A stretch of 64,000 nucleotides of DNA, taken from the NCBI GenBank assembly GCA_034440575.1, contig JAOTOL010001637.1, positions 3,274,501 through 3,338,500 of the forward strand, in the 5' to 3' direction. This document shows, one piece after another, positions 34,901 through 43,811 of this stretch. Position numbers and translations under genes: made by a program. A model generated the notes under the pieces. It made no database searches and had not been told where the DNA came from. It saw nothing but the letters and a program-made list of their open reading frames with translations. Origin of the DNA: Imbricaverruca yamaguchii. Lineage: Eukaryota; Arthropoda; Thecostraca; Neoverrucidae. Each line of letters starts with the position of its first letter. Within the stretch, counting starts at the first letter, position 1.

Positions 34901-35460
34901 AGTGTCTCAGAATGATTTAACTGGTCTTCGATGTAAACAGACGAGGAATTTTGAAGTTATTCAAGCTTTCAAAGGTGAAAATATTAGCATTATACGCCGA
35001 TAGATCTACTGATTGAAAATGGAACGAACAAGCGACGTAAAGTGAACCTTTCTTTTATGCGTCAGATATCCAGGCAACTTATTAAGCGACTGGTGCTTAT
35101 CAAAAGCCTTTTACCCCACTAAACACTTTCATTGAGTTTTATTAATGAGTTTCATCACCAGAATCCATTCATCAGTCATCCACAGCACCGACTGCCGCCT
35201 TTTTCGTCACAGCGCCGCGGCGGCGCTTCGACGGTGGCCGGATGCGTGGTGTTAGATCCCAATCACAACGGAGCGCCATCATTGAAGACTTCAACGCCCG
35301 GCGCCCGGCAAATTTGTTTCTTTATCGGCCTGTCGCATATTTTGTTTATTGTTTGATTTCGATTTGGTTTCGACCACAGGTTTTTTTAAGGTGATCTGCA
35401 CGATAATTTCACTAAGCAAAGTGTAATTTCCAAAAAAAAGGTCCTTCGTGACGCACCCTA
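31919..35460 (+). mobile_element. 3.5 kb DNA transposon, TAGGGTGYGTC ends, 8 bp TSD
   Basis: The ends TAGGGTGTGTC (31919) and inverse TAGGGTGCGTC (35460) are flanked by ATGCACAG / ACGCACAG. Inside are long terminal inverted repeats of about 290-300 bp (31919-32210 and 35155-35460), sharing GTGAAATTATCGTGCAGATC, AAGAAACACATTTGCCGGGC and GACGAAAAAGGCGGCAGTCG. The element sits inside the MITE, and the uninterrupted MITE at 53137-53412 acts as the unfilled site. An 8 bp duplication and the transposase layout favour a hAT-like assignment. Confidence 0.85.
32790..34770 (+). pseudogene. hAT-like transposase family protein, broken by two frameshifts
   Basis: Three overlapping open parts make one protein. 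Part 1 (to 34019; first ATG 32841 but open upstream through ECRDRYLRYMK) has DIDSCKC, a serine/aspartate-rich linker, GLYFDGRKDDTL and VLGCDGTRVNTGQKGGVIR, then CQPRANKLNLRAVFSQLDG. Part 2 (34016-34465) has NHSRWLTLAARILRVYIST, MWFCIKKN and VIQRNSYWCHPEAVLLAM. Part 3 (34456-34770) starts ELIDWCNEAITEPPLT. The overlaps at ATGA (34016) and at 34456-34465 are consistent with single-base indels. D in FDG, D in CDG and the CxxxAN segment parallel the first two Asp and the C..H motif of hAT transposases; the expected His reads Arg here. From memory this family is common in arthropod genomes as uncharacterised proteins. Confidence 0.65.
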
Positions 35461-35839
35461 ACGCACAGTCATGCACACAACTGCTAAATAATGTAAAATG
35501 CTTGTGACTGAAGCGAAAGGTATTCCGCTTGTTAATCCTGAAGTGGCAATCCTTTATTTTCTTCCAATCTTTCACTATTCCCAAGCAACTTCTCCCTTCA
35601 TCCACACAGTTAATGGTGAAGTAACTTTAGGACACTGCCCCCTGGTGACGTCACTTTTGTGGGATTTTTTGCTTTGGTGGTGGACCCCGACCCTACTCGT
35701 GGAGCGCTTTCCGATGACACCTCTTTCGTTTTCGTGCGATGCTTAGTTTGGATTTTAGAGGGCGGTCTTCAACCGCCCCCCTCCCTCCCCCGAGACGGGG
35801 TAGGAGGATTTGACGGGAAAGACGGCGCGGGTTATGGTA

Positions 35840-36555
35840 TCCACAATGCAAGTTTTACACATATCTTACCACCATGAAACAAACAAAGTGGTTAGGTTTT
35901 GTGAAGTTAGGCTAAACTTTTCTTTTTAGGTTGGAAGACTTCCACATTTTTAGTGACATATTCCACAATACAAATTGTGTCATTTCTTCCTAATCAAATT
36001 AGGCTGGGTTTGGTTATGCTTTTTAATTTGCATTTTTAGACAAAGGTAGTGGGAAAATTTTCCATTTTATACAATATTTTTCCTCTAGCATTTTGCAATT
36101 TCTAGCAGCTCCCAAACTCTAGGCTAGCTTATGCTACTTTGTTCTCGCTTTTCCATAATGTTTTACTATATCACCAAAACCCAAGCCCCTTCAGTTATAG
36201 TCATAAAACATTCAGACTTTATAAGAGCCACAATGACCCATCTGGGTTAAGCCTGTAATGGGACAATACCATAATCATGAACAAAAAGTCACTAATCACC
36301 CCATCCAACATCACATCACAAATTCCCAAGAAATCGTCCACCAACATCTCACACAGCCATCCATCCTTACCTATCCACCCATGTCCCACACAGCTTCCAT
36401 GCTTACCATACCTATCAAGTCCTATTCACTGGATCCTGCACAGCATACATGTGGATCAAGTACTTTACCAATAATTTTCCAACTCCACCATTGCCTGCTT
36501 AAAGGGGCCTAGACCATGCACACTAACACAAAAAAATATCATGTCATCCACCACT
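35840..36555. other. No supported gene
   Basis: AT-rich spacer. The open frames at 36258-36512 overlap in different frames and lack motifs. Confidence 0.4.
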
Positions 36556-37135
36556 AATTAAAACAGTAAACAATGTCCGGCCTAAAAATGTGTCCACCCG
36601 ACTTCTAAATACAGTTAATGAGGGACCCACAGAGCACCAGCAGGCAGTCTATTCCACTTAGCAACAACTCTGCCTAAAGACCTGTTGTAGCTTTACTGTC
36701 TTACACCTTGATTTGTCTAACATGGATTGATAGGGGACGAGTGGTCTGGGGGTAAGTTGCTTGTCTCACGATCGAAAGGTTGTGGGTTCGTGTTTCACCT
36801 GTCGCTACTCTTCGCCCGCGACCAATCGGCGTGAGAGATTGGCGGCGCTACATGACTCAACGGTCGATGTGTCGTAAAACCAAGAACCAACCAACATGGA
36901 CTGATGACCACTATAGGCTAAATAGAAGAGGATCATTCAGATTGACCTCATCTAGCCCTTTGATAATTTTGTACATTTCAGTCACATCACTCCTTAACCT
37001 CCTATAATTCAGTCAGTACATATATAATGCCATCAGACTTTCCACAAATTCTAAGTTACCTAGTCCACTGATGAGTCTAATGACCTTGCAGCGCTCACAG
37101 GTCTAACTTGTCTTGCTGGAATTATCTTTCCTGCC
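36556..37135 (-). mobile_element. Old LINE 3'-end relic split by a SINE
   Basis: On the minus strand the right part (36906-37135) reads RRLRSDVTEMYKIIKGLDE and NLNDPLLF, typical of the C-terminal region of CR1/L2-type ORF2. The left part (36556-36718) reads KWNRLPAGALWVPH, the WNxLP motif. The relic is diverged from the young LINE at 1105 and belongs to a different subfamily. Confidence 0.7.
36732..36892 (+). mobile_element. tRNA-derived SINE with target-site duplication
   Basis: The head GGGGACGAGTGGTCTGGGGG resembles an A box, and GTTGTGGGTTCGTGTTTCAC resembles a B box plus T arm, about 40 bp downstream. A short body ends in the tail AACCAAGAACCAACCAAC. The insertion is flanked by AACATGGATTGAT (36719-36731) and AACATGGACTGAT (36893-36905). 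It disrupts the LINE relic. The acceptor stem does not pair well, so it is not a functional tRNA gene. Confidence 0.75.
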
Positions 37136-37344
37136 TACTGAAAAGTATGCATTTGCGGAGGAAATGAGTGGTCACATGCTAGTCGCAAATATAAAACTTG
37201 CATTGAATAACAGAAATCTCATGAATTCAAATTACCTGAAAGTGCAAATTTACCTAATGCTTATGAGCAAATGTTAGATGACTGAATTGAAGAAGTCAGG
37301 TGCCACGGTGCCGCGGTAGCTTCCCTTATTTTTCTTCCTCGGAC

Positions 37345-37920
37345 GTCCATGTCCGACATCCATATCGAAATCTACACGTATATATTAACTGTGCATAACC
37401 ATCCATCACCCACCCATCTTCACCCATCGCCCAAACTCATCGTTCACCCATGTTTCCAAACGCACAATTTATTTAACAATACATGCCCTCCACGTGCAGT
37501 GGCTATTACGGACAGTCTGGGTCACAGATATTTACAAAGAAAGGATAGATTTGTGGTCAGTAGTGGGAGCAGATGCGCAACAACATTCGTACACCAACAT
37601 AATACAATACCCATGTCACTCTCTGCACTACAAACACCGTGCTTGCAATACTAGCTATAAACGAGTGGTTTGTAGAAGTGATAGGAAAGCGATTTGCCAC
37701 CACTGGCGCCGCGCCTGCCCCGGCGTGTGTTCTTGGTGGGCGTTGTCACGGCGACGGCGACGCTCCCCTCGTCTGGTTTCTCACTTGGGAGGGGTGTCGA
37801 CTGGCGGGGGCGTCCAAGGTCGAGGCTTTGATGACGTCACAGTGATGCGGGCGCTCGACGTCGCAGCCCTGTTCGGCTGCGTGCAAGTTGATTATGGGGG
37901 GACGTGATGGTATTTGGCCA
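37345..37920. other. CpG-rich stretch (37680-37900), no supported gene
   Basis: The region is locally rich in CG dinucleotides and carries TGACGTCA at about 37832. Overlapping open frames in all three plus frames are expected at this composition and show no domain. The shared 40 bp repeat noted at 31397 occurs at 37372-37412. From 37921 to 38560 I see no feature apart from low-complexity GAGGGAGAGGG sequence. Confidence 0.35.
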
Positions 37921-38619
37921 AGGCGATGGTTAGCAGATCCGTATGTATGGTAGAGCTGAAGATGGAAACCTGGTAGACCTGAAGCTAGACGATAGGAGGT
38001 AGACGATCACTGTTGTTGAAGACACAGGAATTCCGAGCGGCACCAAGTCGTCAGTGAGATAATTTCCTTCTCAGCCGCAGTGCAGGAAAGAAGACGGGCA
38101 GTAGCTGATGCTTGATGGAAGGGAAGTCACTATGGAGAAAGGCGCTGTCGCTTCTGCACCCACTCAGTTTTCCCGGCGTCCATTCACTGCTCTGTAAAAT
38201 AGTAGAGGAATAACCAGCAGAAAAGTCCAATGAGTCCAGTCACTTCGCACACGTGTAGCGTATAAGTACGCCGGTTTTGTTCAATGGTTCACGTTTTCTT
38301 CCTTTTTTTGCTCCTGCACTGTTCACTTGTTCTGTTCACTTCTCATTCACACCTTGCAGTTTCACACACCTTGCATACAGAGGCAACAAAGAGGGAGAGG
38401 GAAAAGGTTGGGCGAGCGGCCGAGACGCGTCTGCTCGCGGCGCCGCGCTCAAGCCAACTGAACCATTCAAAATCTGAACGAAGGCAGGAAGCAGCTGACC
38501 CTCATCCGCTTCATCAGCATAAATTATAGCCAAAGGTTCTAAATCATGATTAAGCTGGAGCTATGCCCCGCAACCATAAAGCTACAAATCGTACAAAATA
38601 CAGATGAAAGTGGGCCGAC

Positions 38620-39225
38620 ACAGCACGAAAGTGTGTTCTTGGTGACGTCATAGTTCTGACTGGACCGGCGGCACCGTTTAGATGCTCGCCGAACAGGGCT
38701 TAGAACATCATTCAGCAGTATTCTGGAATGGACGCGTGTAAATCGACGCGCGCGTCGATATACACTCAGCTGTTGCTCCGCGTAAACCATCGCGGACGTC
38801 GATTTACACAGGAGGCGACTTCAGTGTATATCGACGCAGATCTGACGTCATTTACACAGAGCCGCTCGCCTGCGTAAATCTACGCAGGCGTCGATATACA
38901 CAGGCAGTGGCGCTGGTGTATATATACGCGGACGTGAAGTACGCGTACGTCGATTTACACAGAAGGCCATGCCTGTGTAAATCTACGTAGGCGTGAAATA
39001 CGCCCGCGCTGATATACACATAAGGTGATTCCTGCGTAAATCCATGCAGTGAAGCGTTGATATACCCAGGAGGCGGTACTGGTGTATATCTGCGCGGACG
39101 TGAACAACGCATGCGTCGATTTACACAGAAGCCTATGCCTGTGTAGATTTAAGTGCTCGTGACATACGTGTGCGTCGATATACACATAATTCGATCCTTG
39201 TGTAAACCTACCGCAGGTTTACACA
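38620..39225. repeat. Dyad-symmetric repeat array (GTAAATCNACGNNNGCGTCGATATACAC)
   Basis: About a dozen half-units alternate TGTGTAAATCKACG and CGTCGATWTACACA, so each unit is itself an inverted repeat. The array starts after TTCTTGGTGACGTCATAGTTC (38636). A related array and the same leader occur at 45285-45500 and 45685-45710. Small open frames on the minus strand are repeat-derived. Confidence 0.85.
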
Positions 39226-39930
39226 TTTTGGAGTGCGGCGCACTCCAAAACACTCCAACGGCGATACATGCAGGGGACTGTCTAAGTATGCCTATACGCA
39301 TGCGTCAGGGGCGTTATTTTCTGAAGCTAGAAAATATTTGTGGGCGGAGGCATGACATGGACACATTGGACGAGCCCAAATGGATTGGGGGCGCATCTAT
39401 TGGGTGCCATGTGAAAACATTGCATTATTGGAAGGGGCTCATACCTATGAAATGTGCATGCGCCATCGAATGCAGCACCCATGATTGTACACAATGTCGG
39501 CATCTGTGCAAAACTGTGAAAACGAAAAACGGTTTCGTGAGAATGGCCATGGGTTTGTCAAGCAGTCCTACTGGGGCCAAAATCTTATGGGCCTTTCGAG
39601 CACCCCTCCCGCAATAATACTTAAGCCTTGTGTCTGGGGATCCCGCCGGTGGATCTGGGGTGGGGGGTCCTGACCCAAGTTTTCGCACTCTGCTAATTAT
39701 AATTTATGATTTTTATTCAATGTGGAAATATTTCCTGAATATAAGGATATCCACCCCTGGATTTGTGATAAATCTCGAGTCTTGGTTCAAGATATGAGAA
39801 ATGTAGCATGTCTGGGGAGGAGCGCTGACACATTGGTGGAGAATGAGCCGAGGGACAGCAAGGAAGTATCATCGGGAAGGAGCCATGTCCTTGAAGGGGC
39901 GTCGTTGAGTGGGAGTGGGTCGAGCATGCT
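39226..39930 (+). other. Open stretch of unknown nature
   Basis: Plus-strand frame 39153-39617 includes a non-repetitive cysteine-rich segment (MKCACAIECSTHDCTQCRHL). A further open frame runs at 39722-39930 (EIFPEYKDIHPWICDKSRVL). Both look less biased than neighbouring repeats and may be remnants of a gene or transposon ORF, but I recognise no family. The second is cut by a TTAA-family end at 39931. Confidence 0.3.
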
Positions 39931-40015
39931 TAACCCGTCCCGTCTCGGGGGGGGGGGGTCTTCAACTGCTCCCAGTCAGGTTTTTTCGCGGATAGCGGAC
40001 GAACAGCGCCCCAAA
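39931..40015 (+). mobile_element. Solo left end of the TTAA family
   Basis: TTAACCCGTCCCGTCTCGGG followed by a G tract, GTCTTCAAC and TTTTTCGCGGATAGCGGACG matches the left end at 55660. The match fades after about 80 bp. From 40020 to 40840 I see no supported feature. Confidence 0.7.
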
Positions 40016-40844
40016 TTTATATATCTTTCAAGTGATGGAGGTCAAGGGGCCGCGACGAATCTTGAAGGGGTGAATAAGCCGAGATAGTTGGTCTTCCTTA
40101 AGTCCGATATTGATACTTACCAGTGAACGTTGACGCAGGCTCAAATTTAACGGTTTCAGGAACGCGTCCCTCGTTTCACGTCAGGTGTGGCTGACATGGT
40201 CCGTGCACCCCAGTCGTGGCCATCAAAACCCAATAGAATTGATAATCATACAATCGACAGTGAATGTACAAATCGACAGACGCCCTTTTGTCCTCGTGCC
40301 TCGGAACTATGACAGCCCGACAGGAGCGAAACTTTATGGGTTCAGTTGGAGATGCATATCAACGGAGTCAGACTCATTTGTGGCAACATATTCTTGATCG
40401 CAAGGGTGTTGATTTGAGGTAACACATTTATACTTCCAATGATGTTGATTTTTTAAAACGATTCAGATACCAATGCATGACGGCAATGGAGAAGCACAAA
40501 TCATACGTGAAGGGACCACCATATAATGTGGTGGCTCAGACAATATCCACGTAATTCGCGTACTGTCGATAATAATGCCGTCGCCAAACGCGGATTAAAA
40601 ACACCAGCTGTTTAAAAAAAAACAATATAACAATGTATTGCAACAGCATGATTGGCAACTTGGCTCATGAAGCATGCGGCATGTTCAAAGCCATAGCATG
40701 ATTTCACTACATGTACATACACTGGGGAACGGGGTACCTGATGTCCAGCTCACAAAAGGAAACATTTAGGAGAAAATATCACAGTTGATAATGTTACGGA
40801 GAGTTGTACTAATCATTGTTGAATGAAAGATGATTATGCAAAGT

Positions 40845-41780
40845 AACCAAATTCTAATATTAAGTAAAATATATTCACAAATTGGCCTGATATATTTCGA
40901 GCATGACCCTTCTTCAGAGACAGAGTACATACACAAATACACCTTAAGCACATGCGTTGTAGCACACGCTTTATGGATCAGGTTGTCCACCAATATTGAC
41001 AAAATGGTTTTAATTGTCAAGTCCAAGCATCGGCCGTATTTAAATACCAACCCAGCAGTGGACATGGCAACAAGTACATTGCACCATCTGCAATGTAATG
41101 ACATGCAACAAGTACATGAGTTGCACCATCTGCTACGCTCAGCATCACAATCTTACATATTTGTAAAGACATGGCAGAACGAAAAATTGCAGAATCCGTT
41201 GAAAAAGTCACCACTGACCGCAATGGAGGCTTCATGGACCTTCATAAAACCAGTTCCATATACAGCATCACACTGTACATACATTACCTGCACTTGCCGA
41301 CTTATCCGGTCCGTAATCACCAACCAGCACAATCACTCACCCAGTTCATTCACCCTCCCAGATACGTGCTCACTCAATACTTCGTCACTCACCCACTCAC
41401 TCAGTGACGTATTCACTTACGCGTCCATCACCACATGCGAACACTTCCAAGTACAGTAGGTACAGGATAATTATCTAGAGAAACCACCAACATTATTCCG
41501 TTAGTCATATCATATGTACTTGTTGCAATGTCTACTGCCATGTTTGTATTTAAATGTAGCAGATACTTGGACTTGGGTGAGGGTTAAAACACTTCAGTCA
41601 ATAATAGACAGCCTAATACATAAAGCATGTGCTACAAACCCTGTGTGTAAAATGGCTGTGTATATACTTTGTCCCTGAAGAATGGCCATGCCCAAAACAC
41701 AGACCAACTTGTGAATCTATCTTACTTAATATAAGCATTTGTTTAATTTTATAATCGTCTTTAAAGTATCACAAGACGGA
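40845..41780 (+). mobile_element. Penelope-like element remnant with inverted terminal repeats
   Basis: Bases 41120-41255 resemble the Penelope 3' coding region at 27950-28075 (AATTGCAGAATC, CAATGGAGGCTTCATGGACC). Bases 41490-41760 contain CTGAAGAATGGCCATGCCC and are the reverse complement of 40850-41075 (inverse GAAGAAGGGTCATGC, plus AAAGCATGTGCTACAA in both). The structure, a coding remnant between inverted copies of a non-coding repeat, fits the terminal-repeat arrangement known for Penelope-like elements. The open frame 40830-41459 crosses these parts and is not a single gene. Confidence 0.65.
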
Positions 41781-42010
41781 AATATCAGTGGACACATCCA
41801 CATGTAATTGTGTTAAGATGCAAAAACAAGATGACTAGACATAGTAACATGCATCTTTGCAGGTCGTAACCAGATATCAAACATTCCTCAGGCAATCCCC
41901 ACTTTGCTGATTCCACACCTCAGGTACATATAACACAAAGCATGTACACAATATCACACACTGCACTCATCAATTACATGCTCTTCATGGTATCCTCTCA
42001 AGAGCACATG
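41780..42010. other. AT-rich spacer
   Basis: No feature is recognised between the Penelope-like remnant and the TA microsatellite. Confidence 0.4.
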
Positions 42011-42016
42011 ACAATT

Positions 42017-42019
<3 letters not shown>

Positions 42020-42080
<61 letters not shown>
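42020..42080. repeat. (TA)n microsatellite
   Basis: About 30 uninterrupted TA dinucleotides, directly adjoining the USP-like exon. Confidence 0.99.
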
Positions 42081-42083
<3 letters not shown>

Positions 42084-42560
42084 CGGCGACCGGCGGCGCG
42101 CCGCATCGCCTTCGCACCGCCGGTAGAAGAGCATGCAGGGCGCGTCGGTTGGCGAGCCAGCGTCGTCGCCGCCGCCCCAGGTGTCCAGGTGGCCGGCCGT
42201 CAATGGTGTATCGTAGTTGTCGAAGCGGCACCAGACGGACGGCGCGGCCTCCGGGCCGGTGGCGTCAGACAACCGCGCCACGCAGTAGTAGTGACCGGCG
42301 TTCAACGAGCCGCCGCGGTGCACGACCAGCGCGTACAGCTGGTACTGGACGGCCGGACGGCCGCGAACTGACATCCACAGGTGCTCCTTCAGCACCACGC
42401 CAGTCAGCACCATGCGGCGCGTGCCCATGCCACGCTCTAACATGAAGCGCACTAGCGAGATGACGAGGTACTGCGGCGGACGAGGTACACTTTGATATTG
42501 CTTGACCCGGATCATTTCTCCTTTGTCAGTACTTTCTGATACAGCCTTTGCAATAAAATG
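42075..42560 (-). CDS. USP-family deubiquitinase, C-terminal catalytic exon (USP35/38-like)
   Basis: A GC-rich minus-strand exon encodes the C-terminal part of a ubiquitin-specific protease domain: PRPPQYLVISLVRFMLERG, VQYQLYALVVHRGGSLNAGH with the following YYCVARL (His box; H of NAGHYYC is the catalytic His), WCRFDNYD (catalytic Asn/Asp region) and APCMLFYRR, the usual end of the fold. USPs remove ubiquitin from proteins; similarity of PPQYLVISLVRF to the USP35/USP38 group is from memory. The exon's 5' boundary is unclear; AAAG/GCTGTATCAG near 42544 is one possible acceptor. The frame reads on through RCEGDAARRRSP into the TA tract and ends at 41985. A GT at CCG/GTGTATATA could instead be a donor. 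No upstream exons are identifiable here. Confidence 0.7.
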
Positions 42561-42884
42561 GCCAGGATTAGTCTCTAGAAATTTTACCAAAGTGCAAGAT
42601 GAATGTTTAAAATACTTTACCAAAGTATTTTAAACTTTCAAAATACCAAAGAGTTTGTTTCATCCCCTAGCCTCCGAATATGAGAACTCAAATCTGCATA
42701 AGAATGGAAACAGCCACCTGCACTAAACGACATCTTCTCAGCTGCTTCACGGAGTAATCCAGCTGGAAATGGAGCAAAAGTTCAAACGTCACAATAGTTA
42801 TCACTACCTTCACCCATTTCAGAATCAAACAGAATAACAATCACCTCAAATATATAAAGAGATCCAGCTGAAGTCACATCCAAC

Positions 42885-43430
42885 CTGTCTAGCAAGAGTG
42901 CCAGCCTGGCAAGCGGGTCAGCCAATGTGCCCAGCAAGTGGGCCAGTCTGCTTGGCAAACAGGCCCACCTGTATGGCAAATGGGCCAGCCTGACCAACAA
43001 GCGTGCTGGCCTGAGCAACAAGTGGGCCAGCCAGCCTGCCCTGAAAGTGAACCAGCCTGCTTGGTAAGCAGGTCCACCTGCATGCCAAGTGGGCCAGCCT
43101 GCCTGCACTGGAAACAGGTCTGCCTGCCCTGCAAGTGGGCTGCTTGCCATGCAGGCTTGCCATGCCCACTTGCCATGCGAGCAAGCAGGCTTGCCTGCAC
43201 AGTAAGTGGATCCACCTGCACAGCAAGTGGGCTTGCCTGCCCTGCAAGTGGGCCAGCCCTCTTGGTAAGCAGGTCCACCTGCATAGCAAGCGAGTCCACC
43301 TGCACAGGAAGCGGGTCTGCATCCCCTGCGAGTGGGCCAGCCTGCCCTGTGAGTGGGCTGCTTGCCATGCAGGCCTGCCATGCCCACTTGTCATGCGAGC
43401 AAGCAGGCTTGCCTGCACAGCAAGTTTGTC
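42885..43430. repeat. CTGCCTGCCCTGCAAGTGGGCCAG minisatellite
   Basis: Roughly thirty diverged 15-24 bp units such as AAGTGGGCCAGCCTGCC. Long open frames on both strands here are Cys/Gly/Trp-rich repeat peptides and are not genes. A segment (TTGCCATGCAGGCTTGCCAT...) occurs twice, at 43140 and 43365, showing a higher-order duplication of about 225 bp. Confidence 0.9.
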
Positions 43431-43530
43431 TTCAAAAGAAAGCTTAATAACAATCTAAGATACTGCAGCACAACTGATTTAAACCACATGTGACACACCA
43501 TGTACTGATAACTATATGTAGAATACTTGA

Positions 43531-43745
43531 TGCAAATGAAAGCCACCCAGTGTCTAGAGCACTCCGTGCAAATAAAAACCACCCAGCGTCTAGAGCGCCC
43601 CACGCAAACCAACGCAACCCAGCATCTCGAGCACTCCATGCAAATCAAAGCCACCCAGTGTCTAGAGCACTCCATGCAAATCAAAGCCACCCAGTGTCTA
43701 GAGCACTTCATGCAAATCAAAGCCACCCAGTGTCTAGGGGACTCT
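43531..43745 (+). repeat. 36 bp tandem repeat containing ATGCAAAT
   Basis: Six units of 36 bp with consensus CCACCCAGTGTCTAGAGCAC and CATGCAAATCAAAG. Four units keep the exact octamer ATGCAAAT; two have GTGCAAAT or ACGCAAAC. The array ends about 70 bp before the truncated LINE. Confidence 0.9.
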
Positions 43746-43811
43746 AGCACCTCTCCAATTCCTGAAAGTGGTTTTATCCCCCTTAAAATCCTTCAAAATA
43801 CCATCACCTTA

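Larger units (their letters stand above)
31811..35637 (+). mobile_element. hAT-type MITE (CAGTGT ends) carrying a further insertion
   Basis: The ends are CAGTGTAAAATAATT (31811) and the inverse of CAGTGTCCTAAAGTTAC (35637). They are flanked by a perfect 8 bp duplication CCCCCTGG (31803-31810 and 35638-35645). The same MITE without internal insertion occurs at 53137-53412. It has no coding capacity of its own. Confidence 0.85.
31455..35834 (+). mobile_element. TTAA-family element, 5'-truncated, split by nested insertions
   Basis: Sequence 31465-31810 plus 35638-35834 matches 55970-56479 in order: ACTACATATA, GGCTAAAGTAAGCATTTTTA, TCGGTCTGCTCTACC, CATATATCCC, ACACCTCTTTCGTT and the terminal GACGGCGCGGGTTA. 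The left third seen at 55660-55960 is missing. The continuity is broken at CCCCCTGG by the hAT-type MITE. Confidence 0.75.

Noticed and set aside
36732..36808. Functional tRNA gene
   Set aside because: A- and B-box-like sequence is present, but the acceptor ends do not pair properly and a SINE body, tail and target duplication follow.
37494..37907. CpG island promoter with CRE
   Set aside because: GC-rich and contains TGACGTCA, but there is no adjacent gene, and the same motif recurs in nearby repeats, so a promoter call is not supported.
40830..41459. 209-residue open frame as a gene
   Set aside because: It crosses the inverted terminal repeat and the coding remnant of a Penelope-like element in the wrong frame.
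42782..43458. Cysteine-rich repeat proteins on both strands
   Set aside because: All overlap the GTGGGCCAGCCTGCC minisatellite in up to five frames.
43531..43745. CRISPR-like regular array
   Set aside because: Units are contiguous 36 bp tandem repeats without unique spacers, and the genome is eukaryotic.
43527..43811. N-terminal extension of the truncated LINE frame as a novel domain
   Set aside because: It is 36 bp repeat translated (12 residues per unit) and joined by chance to the LINE frame.
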